Origin: Acanthosepion esculentum
Lineage: Eukaryota; Mollusca; Cephalopoda; Sepiida; Sepiidae
Direction of reading: 5' to 3'
NCBI GenBank assembly: GCA_964036315.1
Contig: OZ038492.1
Location: 40,808,353-40,872,352, forward strand
DNA length: 64,000 nt
In this document: positions 47,556 to 59,726 of the stretch, in pieces
Position numbering within the stretch: position 1 is the stretch's first letter
Layout of the letters: every line of letters starts with the position of its first letter
Notes under the pieces: model-generated
Database searches by the model: none
Seen by the model: only the letters and a program-made list of their open reading frames with translations
What the model was told of the DNA's origin: nothing
Translations under genes and position numbers: made by a program

Positions 47556-47670
47556 TTTAACATTTTGCTTTTGCCTCCTCTTTCCAATGTTTCTTCACTT
47601 TTTTTTTCTTTTGGTAATAAAAAAAGTGTTTGATTTATTATAACGGACCTAAAATTGATACTACCAATAG

Positions 47671-47791
47671 ATATACATTTTGTTCCTCACTGATAGCTCA
47701 GCTCATACACCATGCAATTGCATCAACACCTAACAACTGCATCGTACATGAATCTCAGAATTCTGCTTCCAGTGAGGAACAAAATGTATAT
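47671..47791. repeat. 22-bp perfect inverted repeats enclosing 77 bp
   Basis: ATACATTTTGTTCCTCACTG (within 47671-47692) is exactly matched by CAGTGAGGAACAAAATGTAT (within 47770-47791). The centre has no coding signal. Confidence 0.92.
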
Positions 47792-47799
47792 TTATTATT

Positions 47800-47801
47800 A
47801 A

Positions 47802-47846
<45 letters not shown>

Positions 47847-47891
47847 CACATTAACAAGTATGCTAGAATATGCGTGTACATGTACATGCAC

Positions 47892-47952
<61 letters not shown>

Positions 47953-47992
47953 TGCATGTGCACACATACTGTAGCATACTTTTTAATGTGCT
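47800..47992. repeat. Hairpin with a (TA)n loop, plus flanking (TA)n
   Basis: ATCAGCACATTAACAAGTAT and TACATGCACATTATA (47842-47896) pair with TGATGTGCATGTGC and ATACTTTTTAATGTGCTGAT (47946-47992). The loop is ~50 bases of (TA)n. Another (TA)n lies at 47805-47842. Confidence 0.9.
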
Positions 47993-48764
47993 GATTGATT
48001 CCAAAGAATAAAATGGCTGACTTTACCAGTACAAATGAGAACAGATACTACACATTGATCAATGACCAGAGATTGAAGAAAAGTCTAACTCAAGTAACAC
48101 TTTTTGCTCAGTCAGCCATAAGGAAAACTGCTGATATATAGACAGCATCAATATTACCTGTAATGGGTAAACGAATGACTTAATGGAAAACTTCTTAGTG
48201 AAGCATCTCATTCTGAGAGTGTACTTCATCAAATAAATAACTGTTTTGTTGATGGAATGAGTCTCATATATGAAAAACGGAAAGGAGAGAGAAAATAAAA
48301 CAAATGCTGTTACTGTATACATCAAAACTTTAAAAATACATACGCATCATCTGTAAACTTAAATTTTGACATCTGATATATCTCAATCTCATCTATATTT
48401 TTTTACTTTTTATCTTTATTGTTTTTTTCTTAATTCCCCACATTGTATTAGTAACAATTTTGTTAGGAAAAGAGAGATATTTTGTGTTCCTGGATGTGTC
48501 TTTACTATAAAGCATTTGGAAATTAGTGACCTTTCAATACATTTTTGCATTAGTAAGATTATTTTGCTTTTAGGGAAGACCTCACAAAATGACTATTTGT
48601 CTGAATTTCAGGAATGAAAATTTATCATTGTTTAAATCATTAGCTTCCTCAAACTAATATCCTCATCTTTTTTGCTGTTACCAGAAAATCTTATCCCTTG
48701 TGCCATCTGGCTTCCTTCAGTTGTCAATTGATCAGGGTAATCATCAGGAACTTTCAAACTGAAT

Positions 48765-49325
48765 GTTTCATTTAATCTAGGGGTGTAGATTGTTCATATT
48801 TCATTTAATCTAGGGGTGTAGATTGTTCTTCTTTCATTTACTCTATGAGGGTAGATTGATTTCATTTCATTTAATCTACACGTGTAGATTGTTCATGTTT
48901 CATTTACTCTAGAGGGTAGATTGTTTTCATTTCATTTAATCTATGGGGGTAGATTGTTTTCATTCGATTTAATCTATGGGGGTAGATTGTTCATGTTTCA
49001 TTTAATCTATGAGGGTAGATTGATTTCATTTCATTTAATCTATGGGGGTAGATTGTTCATATTTCATTTACTCTAGAGGGTAGATTGTTTTCATTTCATT
49101 TAATCTATGGGGGTAGATTGTTTTCATTCGATTTAATCTATGGGGGTAGATTGTTCATGTTTCATTTACTCTATGAGGGTAGATTGATTTCATTTCATTT
49201 AATCTATGGGGTTAGATTGTTCATATTTCATTTACTCTAGAGGGTAGATTGTTTTCATTTCATTTAATCTATGGGGGTAGATTGTTTTCATTTCATTTAA
49301 TCTATAGGGGTAGATTGTTCTCGTT
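48765..49325 (+). repeat. 33-35-bp minisatellite, about 17 units, palindromic core
   Basis: Units of the form TTTCATTTAATCTA, 4-6 variable bases, then TAGATTGTT. AATCTA and TAGATT pair in each unit; in the unit at 48873-48890 they make a perfect 18-bp palindrome centred on CACGTG. Unit variants follow a fixed order of five that repeats, a higher-order pattern. Confidence 0.95.
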
Positions 49326-49494
49326 CTACTGTCCATTTATCTCATCTTCTTGTCTTTTTAGTACTGTTTAGTTATTGCTAACTCTCTTTCAATTGAGTAT
49401 GAGTACATACAAACTAAGAGATTGAACTCACAATTATTAATTTCATGAACTAAAGGTTTAATCCTCTAGTCTATAATCCTACAAGACAGACACC

Positions 49495-49600
49495 TGAAGC
49501 AGGCTGGAACATACTATATTCGAAAAGTTGTGATAATAACAACAAAGATGAAGATGTTAGTAAATAAATACACATAAAATTATTACTAATGAATGTAGAA
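49495..49600 (+). mobile_element. SINE-2 tail fragment
   Basis: AAGCAGGCTGGAACATACTA then GTGATAATAACAACAAAGAT. Short and truncated. Confidence 0.65.
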
Positions 49601-49714
49601 AATTAAAATCAATTATAATAAAAATAAAATGAAAGAAATCTGAATAAGGCTAAATTCAGCATCAAAATTTAAAGGTTGTGGATCTCAATATATTTAATGT
49701 TCTCACTTATTGCA

Positions 49715-49965
49715 CATTGTCACTGGGTAAGCTAGTCTATATGAGCAGTACTAAGTAATAACTAGATTAGATATCCCTCAAAATGGTCAGTGTAATGAGA
49801 ACAATCTACTCCCACAGATTAAGTAAAGGGTTCAGTTCGAAATTCCCTGAAGGTTTCCTGTGATCGTCAGATATTTGTAGAAGACCAGTGGTCACAAGGG
49901 TCAAAACATTGTGTAAACAACAACAACAAAGATGAGGACAATAGTCTTCATGCAAATAATGATAA
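49715..49965 (+). mobile_element. SINE-2 copy (body and tail)
   Basis: TAACTAGATTAGATATCCCT, then GGGTTCAGTTCGAAATTCCC, GTAAACAACAACAACAAAGA and TGAGGACAATAGTC. Confidence 0.82.
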
Positions 49966-49974
49966 GAGGCACGG

Positions 49975-50280
49975 TAGAGTAATAGATTGCAGCACGGATT
50001 GATAAATTGGAGAGCCGTGTTTGAATTCCAGTCAAGTTCATTACATTCACTTATATACTAATACCCTTGGGAAAGGTATGAACCCATCTCTTCTCCTCTC
50101 AGCTATGGGTAAATAGTAGGACAGACTGGGTTCTATAACTTTGGGTGGCAACCGGCCTAGAAGAATGAAAACTCTGAATTCAAAAATTGTAGCCCCAGCA
50201 AAGTACATACTATGCAGCTAAAGGAAAAGATCATTCACATTGACTCAATGATCCCAGCTATCATTGACTCCTTAAATAAT
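49975..50280 (+). mobile_element. SINE-1 copy, nearly full length
   Basis: tRNA-like head from GGCACGGTAGAGTAATAGAT to GTGTTTGAATTCCAGTC (B box), body ACCCTTGGGAAAGGTATGAA, CAGCTATGGGTAAATAGTAG and GGCAACCGGCCTAGAAG, tail with GCACATACTATGCAG-like sequence and TTGACTCAATGATCC. It follows the SINE-2 copy directly. Confidence 0.88.
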
Positions 50281-51489
50281 CATAATTCCTCATCCCAGAA
50301 ATTAAGTCAGAATAATTCTATCAATATAAAATTGTCTGAAGAATTTCTTTGCAGAATGAAATGCACCAATTCCATCTTGTCATTCATATCTCTTAATCTG
50401 AATTTGATGTTTCTAGATATTTAACAAGATGTTTACATCTAAGATGGTGTTGTGTGTATGTGTAGGTTTACAAGTTTGTGTGCTTATTTGTAAAAGAAAA
50501 TGTGGATATCAATGTTTCTGAAAATGTATGATTATGTAGGTAATTTGAATGAAGTGTTTATATGTGTATCTGTCTGTTTTTCAAAAGGTGTAGCTTCTCT
50601 TTTGTAAATCATTGTTATTATATTAAAAAAATACCGAGAGAAAAGAGTGAAACAAAAGTATTTTCTCTTTGAGATTTTCAGAATCAGATACAAAAAATCT
50701 TCTAAAAAACATAGATGTTTCCGAAATGAATTGAGCAACAAAAGTTTGGCACAAACCAAGAAAATATCTGCTCATAAACAGAGACAAAGTAGAGAATAGG
50801 CAAACGCAAAGCACAAAAACAAATTATAGCTAAAGAAAGAAACAAAAAATGAAATTTATTTTTGCAATTTTTAAACAGATCCATCCCAGTTTATTTTTGA
50901 AGATTGAAAAATAAATTGATTAGGTTAGTTTTTTTTCTTTTTTTCATGCAACAATATTTTTTCTTGCTGTTAATTTATTAATTAAAATAAATGAACAGAA
51001 ATGACAATTAAAACAATTAAAAAAAAATAACAGAATATTTATTTTGTTTTCTTTAGAAAGTATTCATTATTTTTTTTTTTGCATTTACCATCCTCTAGAT
51101 TGCACTAAAATGTCATAGTAAGTGGCAAACATCAATTAAAACTCTAATCATTAAAACTGTGTGATATTTCCAAAGGCTGCACCAAATTTATGACAATGAA
51201 AGTTTCTATTTAAAATGAGAGAATAAATAGATTTGAAATTTTAGATTTGATTCCAAGATCTGAATAGGTGTAAATAGAACAAGCATTTTTTATTTTAATC
51301 TGATTCTTGTAATGCAAGTTTTCTCCAGTCACAATGAATGGTTGCTCACACAGTAAGGCTACATATTTTTTGGGGTCTCAAGTTCACTCTAGACTTCAAA
51401 CAAAACTCATATATAGAAGCAATTGCTGGAAAAATGATTGGCTCAATCTATTAGATCAGGAAGTACCTGATTCCTTTTGCCATGTTGAT

Positions 51490-51620
51490 AGATGTTTCAC
51501 TGTGATGCAGTGGTAAGTTAGATAAACTAGGAGACCGTTATTACCATTGTGAGTTCAGTCCCCACTTGAAACTCTGCAGTTATAGCCTTATGTGAGAATC
51601 GGCTAAAATTGGTAGATACT
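51490..51620 (+). mobile_element. tRNA-like SINE head
   Basis: ACTGTGATGCAGTGGTAAGT and GTGAGTTCAGTCCCCAC at tRNA-like spacing; degraded. Confidence 0.5.
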
Positions 51621-51884
51621 GTTATGGTCTCTCAATAGAAGAACAGAAATTCCTCACTGTCTTTTCAATGCTACTGATGAGATAGATAATTGCCAATATA
51701 TATATAAATATATTAAAGATATGTAAGCATGTATACATTGAAAACCACAGCTTGTAGTATTTCATCATCACAGTTTGGCCCCTGAGTTTTCAACAGTCAC
51801 AATAAATGGTAGCATTCTTAACAAAGGTCTCTGCTTTGAATGTCTTTGTGACTGAAGTAGAACTCATATGTTCAATCTATAATG

Positions 51885-52260
51885 AAAGATGTCGGAAGAA
51901 TTATAAGCTCGTTCTATTGCTCAAGCAAGTACATGGCATCTTCTGCCATACTTTTATCTTTACAAGATTCTGATCAGACCAAAAGTGGAGATTGATAGAA
52001 AATCCGGGCTGGAGAAACACTATACCCACTTTCCAGCCTTGATAGAATTTGGAATTGTTTAGAGGAAAAGTTATTCTCCTCTCTGTAGCTTGTTTTCCAC
52101 AGATGCAACATTGCAATCCTCTTGTTATTCTAGTGCCCCATTCTTTTGTTCCACCAGATCAGACATTTACTGCTACGACTTGCTATGCTACATTCATGGA
52201 TTTGAATCCCAGTCATTAATTCCAGCATTCAATTAAAAGCTGTAGCCATATTACTGGACA
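51885..52260 (+). mobile_element. LINE fragment, C-terminal part of pol
   Basis: Plus-strand LLPYFYLYKILIRPKVE repeats the LYK..IRP.(M/V)E motif of the copy at 40500; downstream sequence is frameshifted with stops. Confidence 0.7.
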
Positions 52261-53321
52261 AACATTTTAGTGTGAAAGAAACTTTGTTTCAGCTCTAATT
52301 GAAAAAAAAAAAAAACTGATTATAAGATCTTACAAAGTAAAATCAACATTTTAATATTTTGAGATTTATCATTTATAAGCATGATATTTAATATTTAAAA
52401 ATTCTTAGCATCCCTCTTTCCTTCGTGCACATATGAAGTTGCATCAATATAAACAAATTTAGTTCAATGAATTTCTAAAAGACAAAACGCGTCACACAAA
52501 AAATCTTTTCCCACTTTTCATACCTTATTCCCCTAAAATTATATATTGTTTTCCCATATACATTGTATATAGTAAGTGATACATTCCAAAAAAAACAATG
52601 TATGTGTATAAGTGGATTTTTACTGTTAAAGTTAGTTTTATAAAAATGCATTAAACTTTCTGGTCGTACATATCAGAAAATCTATTAAAAGTACTAATTT
52701 CATAGTTTTCTATGGTACATTTGCAGCCGGAATCATACAGAATATCTCTTTTCCTTACAATACAAGTGCTGACACAATGTGTGCTAATTATAAAATAAGA
52801 AGAAAAACAGGAAAAAGTGTTAAAAAGCTGCTTTAATTGACTGAGTTGAAAATCAAGATATATCGAATGTCGAAATCTAAGTTTAAAGCCGAGGTTCCCT
52901 GAGTCATTAACACTTTTAAAGTAAAACTGTAATCAACATTTGTTCTCATTCTCTTTGTATTATTTTTCTCATTTCTATGCATAAGACTGATTCCATCAAT
53001 GAAGCTATTATTACTCTGAAGAAACATATAAACACCACTCTGTAGTTGTAGAAAACTGGATGATTGCCTCTTACAAGGATAATGTTTAACTAGCAATACT
53101 GTGTATGAGGCTGAAGTTGGTTGATCCCACACTGTAAGTTATATTGGCTCAACTGAAAACATGTTTAAAAAAAGATATAGTAATCATTTAACATCATTTA
53201 GATTGAATAAATATAATAACAGTGTCACTCTATCTAGGTACATCTGTGAGATTGAGGATAAACTGAACATTTATCTAAAAGCTATGATAGACCATAGTAA
53301 AAAAAAGACTATGCAGGAAGA

Positions 53322-53322
53322 A

Positions 53323-53378
<56 letters not shown>

Positions 53379-53563
53379 AAAAATAAGTTTGAACTCTGCC
53401 AGAGAACATATTTTTTCATTTAGTCTCATAACTGCATAAGCAAGTAGATGTAACTCACACTGTGTAGTAAAAATAGTGCATCTACTCAAATATGTGTTGT
53501 CCATTAAAATTATGCTTACATTAATAAGAGGTAATGTTGGCTTAAAAATACTATACATTAATT

Positions 53564-53619
<56 letters not shown>

Positions 53620-53890
53620 TCCACAGACAGACTGTATTGCTGTATCACAGTTCATCATTGTGGCTAGACATGTGACTGCTTCAAGCCAAGATCGAAACCT
53701 GACTGATTTGGCATCAGTCAGAGATTCTACCCACAAGCTATCATTGCATGGCAGAGAGTAAGGGAAATTTTACCGTCTTTACTGTCTAGGAGCACTCGAT
53801 TCTAATTGAAGAGCATTTCATTAGCAGCAGCAGCCACTGTTTATAAAATCACCCCTTCATCTCCAAGAGCTCAATCGAATTATTCCAAGA

Positions 53891-53958
<68 letters not shown>

Positions 53959-53962
53959 TTAC
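53322..53962. repeat. Three (TA)n tracts
   Basis: (TA)n at 53325-53375, 53565-53614 and 53892-53960. The unique piece 53615-53890 includes a possible minus-strand tRNA-like segment (CAGGTTTCGATCTTGGC near 53690) too weak to call. Confidence 0.93.
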
Positions 53963-54039
53963 CCAAAAATATTATTGAATAACAGCAACAAGGATTGTTT
54001 CTTTAATTTTTTATATTGCCCTCCCAACACCTGACTGAG

Positions 54040-54300
54040 GAGTTTTTTTTTTTTTTTTTTTTAATCATATCACCCCAAGCAAGGCCGGAGGCCACTATCA
54101 CGCAAGGGGTTAAAGAAGGGTTGGAGGAAGAGCAGATAGGAGTGGCAAGGGAGGGGATGTGGAGAAAGAGAAAGACAGTGGGTCGATCAAGGCAGGGGGC
54201 TACAAAAGATTCGGAGTGAGAGCAGATAGGAATGAAAAATGCAAGGATGTGGAGAAGGGAAGTGGATAGATCAAGGCAACTGGAGATGTCGATTGACACT
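54040..54300 (-). mobile_element. LINE 3' end with poly(A) tail
   Basis: A 20-base T run at 54042-54061 is the poly(A) tail of a minus-strand insertion. Upstream on that strand are CCCCTTGCGTGATAGTGGCC and GGCCTTGCTTGGGGTGA, as at 35640 and 36600. The frame here (CVIVASGLAWGDMIKKK) is the read-through of that 3' end. Confidence 0.75.
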
Positions 54301-54618
54301 ACACTTAAACCGTTGGAGATTGTATTTGTCAGGGAAACAGTATTAGGGAAGGGAGTTTTACATCAGAATTAAAATTTTTAAGCTATTCAATGTTCATTTT
54401 TATTCATTTGAGCAATTTTGGCTGTTACAGCAATCATTATTAAGAATTCAAAATATTCTGTATATTTAGAAAAATGTGTTTGTCAAATTTTGGCAGTTTT
54501 CGACTGCTGGAATTAGAATTTAAGTCAGTTAAAGGTGATGTCATCTACAAGGAACAAACTGAAATTATACAGTCTTTTTAAAAATAAATACCTCAACATA
54601 TGATCTGTGTTTTGGCAT

Positions 54619-54621
<3 letters not shown>

Positions 54622-54699
<78 letters not shown>

Positions 54700-54700
54700 G
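54622..54700. repeat. (CT)n-(TA)n microsatellite
   Basis: About 37 bases of (CT)n followed by about 40 bases of (TA)n. Confidence 0.97.
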
Positions 54701-55039
54701 GAAAGAGAAAGGGTAAAATTGAGAGTGATACAAACTAGAATATGTCTTGATTTGAGTATGTGTGCAAATTTTTGCATCTGCATGTATGTATGTAGTTCTC
54801 TCTCTCTCTCTCCTTATATGTATCATAAGAGTTTCCCTAGGTAGATTGGAGCTATAGGAGTGGTTTTTCTTTTGGAAAAAGGAAATAAAGTTTAGATTCC
54901 TGTTGGATGACACATATTTTCTTTAGTAGAACTTCTTGATCCGAGCCAATCAAAATTAATTACATTGATTAAGAAAATAGAAAAATAAATGTGGGACGTC
55001 AATTCAAAAACCTGTACCCACTAAAATGTTACACTTACA

Positions 55040-55056
55040 GTAATATATATATATAC

Positions 55057-55098
<42 letters not shown>
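55040..55098. repeat. (TA)n-(TG)n microsatellite
   Basis: Short TA runs followed by ~30 bases of (TG)n just left of the large foldback. Confidence 0.95.
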
Positions 55099-55099
<1 letters not shown>

Positions 55100-55142
55100 T
55101 GAATAGAAGATCAAATACAGATCAAGTATGGATAGGAATCAG

Positions 55143-55819
55143 AGAAAATGACCGGATAAAGAACAAGTAGGAAACGCATCTCAATCTAACATGTTTCACT
55201 TTATTAAAGCTTCATCAGAGATCAAGATAGAAATGATAAAAGAATGAAAAAAATGCATAGAGATCCAGATTAATGGCATGTTGTATTTGGGTATTTCTTA
55301 TTGGTTAGATACATGTTACACGTAATGAAGTAACAGATAATATTCAAATATGCGTGACAAACATTCTGGACACTAAAGTGTGGAAACGTCAGTGAGACGC
55401 TGCTGGATGTTTTGAAAAATTTTGTTTTGGTATGATTTTTCATTAAATCATATCTTGTGTACATTTTGTATATATCTTACATAAAAATCAATGAAGATAT
55501 ATACAAAATACGCATGAGATGTGCTTTAATGAAAAATCAAACCAAACCAAAATTTTTCAAAAGATCCTGCTACATCTCACTAACTTTTACACACTTTAGT
55601 GTCCAAAATGCTTCTCTCACATATTTGAATATGATCTGTTACTTTATTACATGTGATACATAACTAACTAATAAGAACTAACCAAACAGCATACCATTCA
55701 TCTGAATCTCTGCTTTTGTATCATTTTCTTATCATTTCTATCTCAATCTCTGATGAAACTTTAATAAAGTTAAACATGTTATATTGAGATCTGTTTCCTA
55801 CATGTTCTTTATCCTATCA

Positions 55820-55822
<3 letters not shown>
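55143..55822. repeat. Large foldback element, ~330-bp arms, 13-base loop
   Basis: Left arm 55143-55479 and right arm 55493-55822 are inverted copies over their whole length with scattered mismatches. Landmarks are GGATAAAGAACA, TTTATTAAAG then TTCATCAGAGAT, GACACTAAAGTGTG and TTTGTATATATCTT. Similar short frames appear on opposite strands of the two arms (CYFITC and HFSVQN in both), which confirms the symmetry. (TA)n/(TG)n lies on the left and (TA)n on the right (55824-55857). Confidence 0.95.
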
Positions 55823-55859
<37 letters not shown>

Positions 55860-55862
<3 letters not shown>

Positions 55863-56320
55863 TTATTATTCGGTCGAGCTAGTTCAGGCATTCTTGAGTC
55901 TATCACGTCAACCGTCACAATCTTGCATCAAAGTTGAAAGGTCATTAGGGTAGCATACTCTGCCATTAAATATTTGGTCAATGGAAATGATTGCTTGGTG
56001 ACCAGCCCGTCTTGTGCCATTTCTAGGTGTCCAAAGCAGTAGGTTTTACTTTATCATCAAGTCTCTCAAGTCGATATCCTGCAAAAGTTGACTGATATTG
56101 ACTCTGCAGATGACTTACCTATCACTGCAGATGGCATTACCAATGCCACAGTATTCCTACATCATCTAGAAAATGTTGCTAATGATGATGGACTCTGCAT
56201 CAATGGCTCTAAAACCGAATTCATAAGCTTCAACCAGCAAAGCTCATACAAACTGTCTCAGTTGAATCAATAAAATCTGTTGAATCTTTTGAATACCTAG
56301 GAAATGAAATAAATGTATAA
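55860..56320 (+). mobile_element. LINE fragment, RT catalytic region
   Basis: From 56088: TDIDSADDLPITADGI, then NATVFLHHLENVA, GLCINGSKTEF; a frameshift, then ESFEYLGNEI. RT palm motifs: (Y)ADDL..T, later G(L/F).(I/V)N..KTE and (F/Y)(K/E)YLG. The catalytic YADD is SADD here, so it is dead. 55865-56040 shares sequence with 29600-29960. Confidence 0.9.
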
Positions 56321-57115
56321 TATTGATATAGATTGATAGATACTAGTACATGTTTATTTGAATGTATGAATTTATATATCTGTGTGTGTTAATACAATAT
56401 CAACAATATGAAGACTTTGAATAAAAAAGTAAAATAGGTCAAAATTTTAAAAAAGAAAAAACTTTATGAGCTAAAAAAAAGTTTTGGAAACAGCAAACTA
56501 AAGACAAAAAAACTTGAAAATCCTTTTAAGATAATGTATTAGTGAAACGAATATTTAAAAGAAAAAGAAAGCAAGTTAATGAAACTTTGTAGAGAAGAGG
56601 ATAAAAAAACAGATAATAGGATGAATTTTCCATGGTTAATACATAAAAGAAATAATCGATTCCTGATTAGACAAACTGTAAGTAACAGAAATGATAAATT
56701 CATGAAAAAAAAGGAAGCAAACATTTTACAAAAAAAAAGACAGAAAAACAATTCCAAAGAAAGGATTTTATTTATTTGAAAATAATCTTTAAAAAATTTT
56801 CTTTTATGATTTTGTTGTCCCACTGTAATTCAATACTGAAAAGATGAGCCAAATGAGGACAATTTTTGGCAGCATTAGATTTAATAGTCAAATATTCAAA
56901 ATATGTATATAATGCTATTTTTACAAGAAGCAAAAAACTGGAAAGATAAATTCAAAGTGCATAAATCAAAAAAGAAAAACAATCAAATATAAAAAAGCAA
57001 TGAAAAATCTAAACTCAAAGAAGCGTAAACTGAATTCAGATAGTAATTCATTAGGGAAAAATCCCGAACAGTTTTTGGCATACATTTTCATACATGTAAA
57101 GTGTACTTTAAAGAA

Positions 57116-57118
<3 letters not shown>

Positions 57119-57195
<77 letters not shown>

Positions 57196-57230
57196 ATATA
57201 TATATATATATATATATTTGTATATATATT

Positions 57231-57270
<40 letters not shown>
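57119..57270. repeat. (TA)n with TTTG interruptions, ~150 bp
   Basis: Among the longest TA tracts of the window. Another lies at 57518-57554. Confidence 0.97.
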
Positions 57271-57277
<7 letters not shown>

Positions 57278-57515
57278 CTGAATAATGACACAAAGAATAC
57301 TTATCCTGGGCAATGTGTTTTGTCCTCTGATGGGCTTTAGCATAGCAAATGCAAGGATTTTATTTTAAAACAAGTATATATAAATAAAATTTAAAATTTC
57401 ATTAGTTTCTAATAATTTTTATTTTGTTTATGAATACCTATTTTTAAAAAAATTCCTTACATTTGTCCATCAGAAAATGAAATGCAACAGCTAAGATCAG
57501 TTTTCCTTTTCTCTT

Positions 57516-57558
<43 letters not shown>

Positions 57559-57644
57559 CACATATTAGTCTTCTTATTTCTGCTGGTTTTTATTCCAAAT
57601 CTCAGAAAGTTATTTTATGTCCATTATATTACCAACATAGTTCA

Positions 57645-57745
57645 GATAAAGAACAATTCTACTGTGAGATTTGAACTCACATCCTTCATTTTTGGGACCC
57701 TGTTATTTTTGACAGTATTATTTCTATATAACTATATTGCTAAGA
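57645..57745 (-). mobile_element. tRNA-like SINE head
   Basis: Minus strand GGATGTGAGTTCAAATCTCA then CAGTAG is a good B box with T-arm; the 5' half is degraded (AGCAATATAGTTATATAGAA). Confidence 0.55.
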
Positions 57746-58257
57746 AAATTGTCAATTACTGTATCTAATACTCTTAGTGCATATCAATAAACAAGCCAGT
57801 TGTGTCATAGCAATCTGATAAATATAGAATAATTATATGCCATATTTGAATAGTGCTTGTCAGTAAAATCCTTGTAGCCAAACTGTTAATGGCATTGTCT
57901 TGGAAAGATAGGTTTCTAAGTATAACGATTATGAATTCAGATTTTGTCAGTTCTTCATTTTTAATCCGTACTGTTTGCTTAAGGGACACAATAACAATCT
58001 GAGAGTCATGATGAAAAGCAAGAGATATAAGAGGAAAGACTTATTAGAAATAAATGATAATTCTGGTCAAAGAAATTCATAAACTATTTTAGGGTTTACA
58101 TCCATAAAAACAACTCCAAGAGAAAAAATAAGCAAAAGTAAACAAATCTACAAGAAACAGAAATAAAAAAAGTATCAAAAACGAAAAAGAAAAAAAGCCC
58201 CCAAAGTAAAAGGTAAACTAATTCCCTTTGTTTGTTCATTGTTATCGGATTCTACAG

Positions 58258-58452
58258 CCACCAAAGCCATCTCAACATCTGCTTCCACACGACCAACATC
58301 ACCCCAGGAGACCACCGTCAACACCACGATGCCTCAGGCTCCCAACAACCAGAAGCCCTTACCCTCATGCCAGCTCTGTACACCCTGTTCTTGCCCTGAA
58401 GATGCATGGAAAGCTACTGGCCCAACATCAGTTCCAACACCACCTTCTAATG
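58258..58452 (+). CDS. Sema1a: Semaphorin exon 7 (Ser/Thr/Pro-rich juxtamembrane linker)
   Basis: The acceptor is ATCGGATTCTACAG (AG at 58256-58257) and the donor GTTAGT starts at 58453. It is 195 nt, phase 1 at both ends, so it joins in frame to exon 6. The peptide is ATKAISTSASTRPTSPQETT, then VNTTMPQAPNNQKPLP, SCQLCTPCSCPEDAW and KATGPTSVPTPPSN. It is rich in Ser, Thr and Pro (mucin-like, likely O-glycosylated), with one NTT sequon and a C..C..C.C cluster. Such stalks sit between PSI and the membrane in transmembrane semaphorins. G+C is far above the intron. The transmembrane helix must be in a later exon beyond 64000. Assignment to this gene rests on strand, phase and position. Confidence 0.8.
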
Positions 58453-59726
58453 GTTAGTGTAGGCATCACAAAAACACTAAAACATCAACATTTTTTTTAA
58501 TATCCAGCCCTGAATCTACTTAAAAAATGCATCATGACCCCAGCTCTTTACTAACAGAATAACAAATTCACTTCATTGATTTTTTTAAAATTAAAAAGCA
58601 AACCTTTCTCTTTCACAACATACCTCTCATCCAAAATCACCTTTTAATTTTCATCTTTCTTTCTTCAAAAAGTGTCTGAAAAATAGCGCTTTGCAAATGT
58701 TTTTCATTTTTTAAAACTTTCTAAACATTTAAGAGATTTGTTTGTTCATCTAATACTAATTCATGTCTGAATAAGTATCTAAAAGTAATAACTTCCATTT
58801 ATTTCCATGTAAACTACAATATATTCAAGAAACATTCAAATACAACAGTTTTCACCTACAAAACACATTTATTTACATAGTCCCTACAATTGGCTATGCA
58901 TTTTTGCAAAACAATGGCTTGACAACTGCATAGAAGCATGCAGAATGTGATTTGGTGTTACTACTGCTAAAACACATTATCTGCCATTTAACTGTGCTCA
59001 CATCCACTCTTTGGTCTCTGTATATATTCAATAAACAAATATCAATAGATAACCTTCTAACATGAGTGGCTCTTGGACCTTCTATTGGGTGAGCATTCAA
59101 TAAAATACAAAAAAAGAAAAGTTTTTTGCCAGATAGTTGCTCAGGTGACATCTGTAAGAAGACAAAAAAGTATGGGTTATTTATGGGAAGGTTCAACCTC
59201 TATAGCCATACTAACATGTTTCTGATGAACCAACATAATAAAATAAAAAGCATTAATTTCAGAATGATTCTTGTATATAGTGAAATTCTGAATTTATTAA
59301 AACAAATAATGAGCTAATTTTCAAATACTCTTCAAATACAATTGTTTTTTCTCACTATTTTAACCATAAATGCATTTAATTATTTAAACTACACCAATCA
59401 AAAATGAGGTCATTTTAACTAGCACAAGAGTAGAAACTAGTTTTTCAAATTCATTAATTTATTCTTAAAGCACGATTTGCAGATATATCCATTTTTATGT
59501 AGCTTCTTTTTATTAGGTTTCCAAAACTGTCCCAATATTTTGAGATATATTTCAAAACTATTCAGCCTTGTAGATAAATCCATTAACTGCATGAAACATT
59601 TTTTTTTTATATATTGAAATTCATAATCAGCTTATAATTTTATGTTGGACCCCATTGAAAACTGCAACAGTGTTTTTTTCTGGTTGCATTGCAATTTTTT
59701 ATTATATAATCTGATGATTAAAAGTA

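Noticed and set aside
48765..49325. Repeat-spacer array like a CRISPR
   Set aside because: Units are contiguous and diverged with no unique spacers, in a eukaryotic intron; it is a minisatellite.
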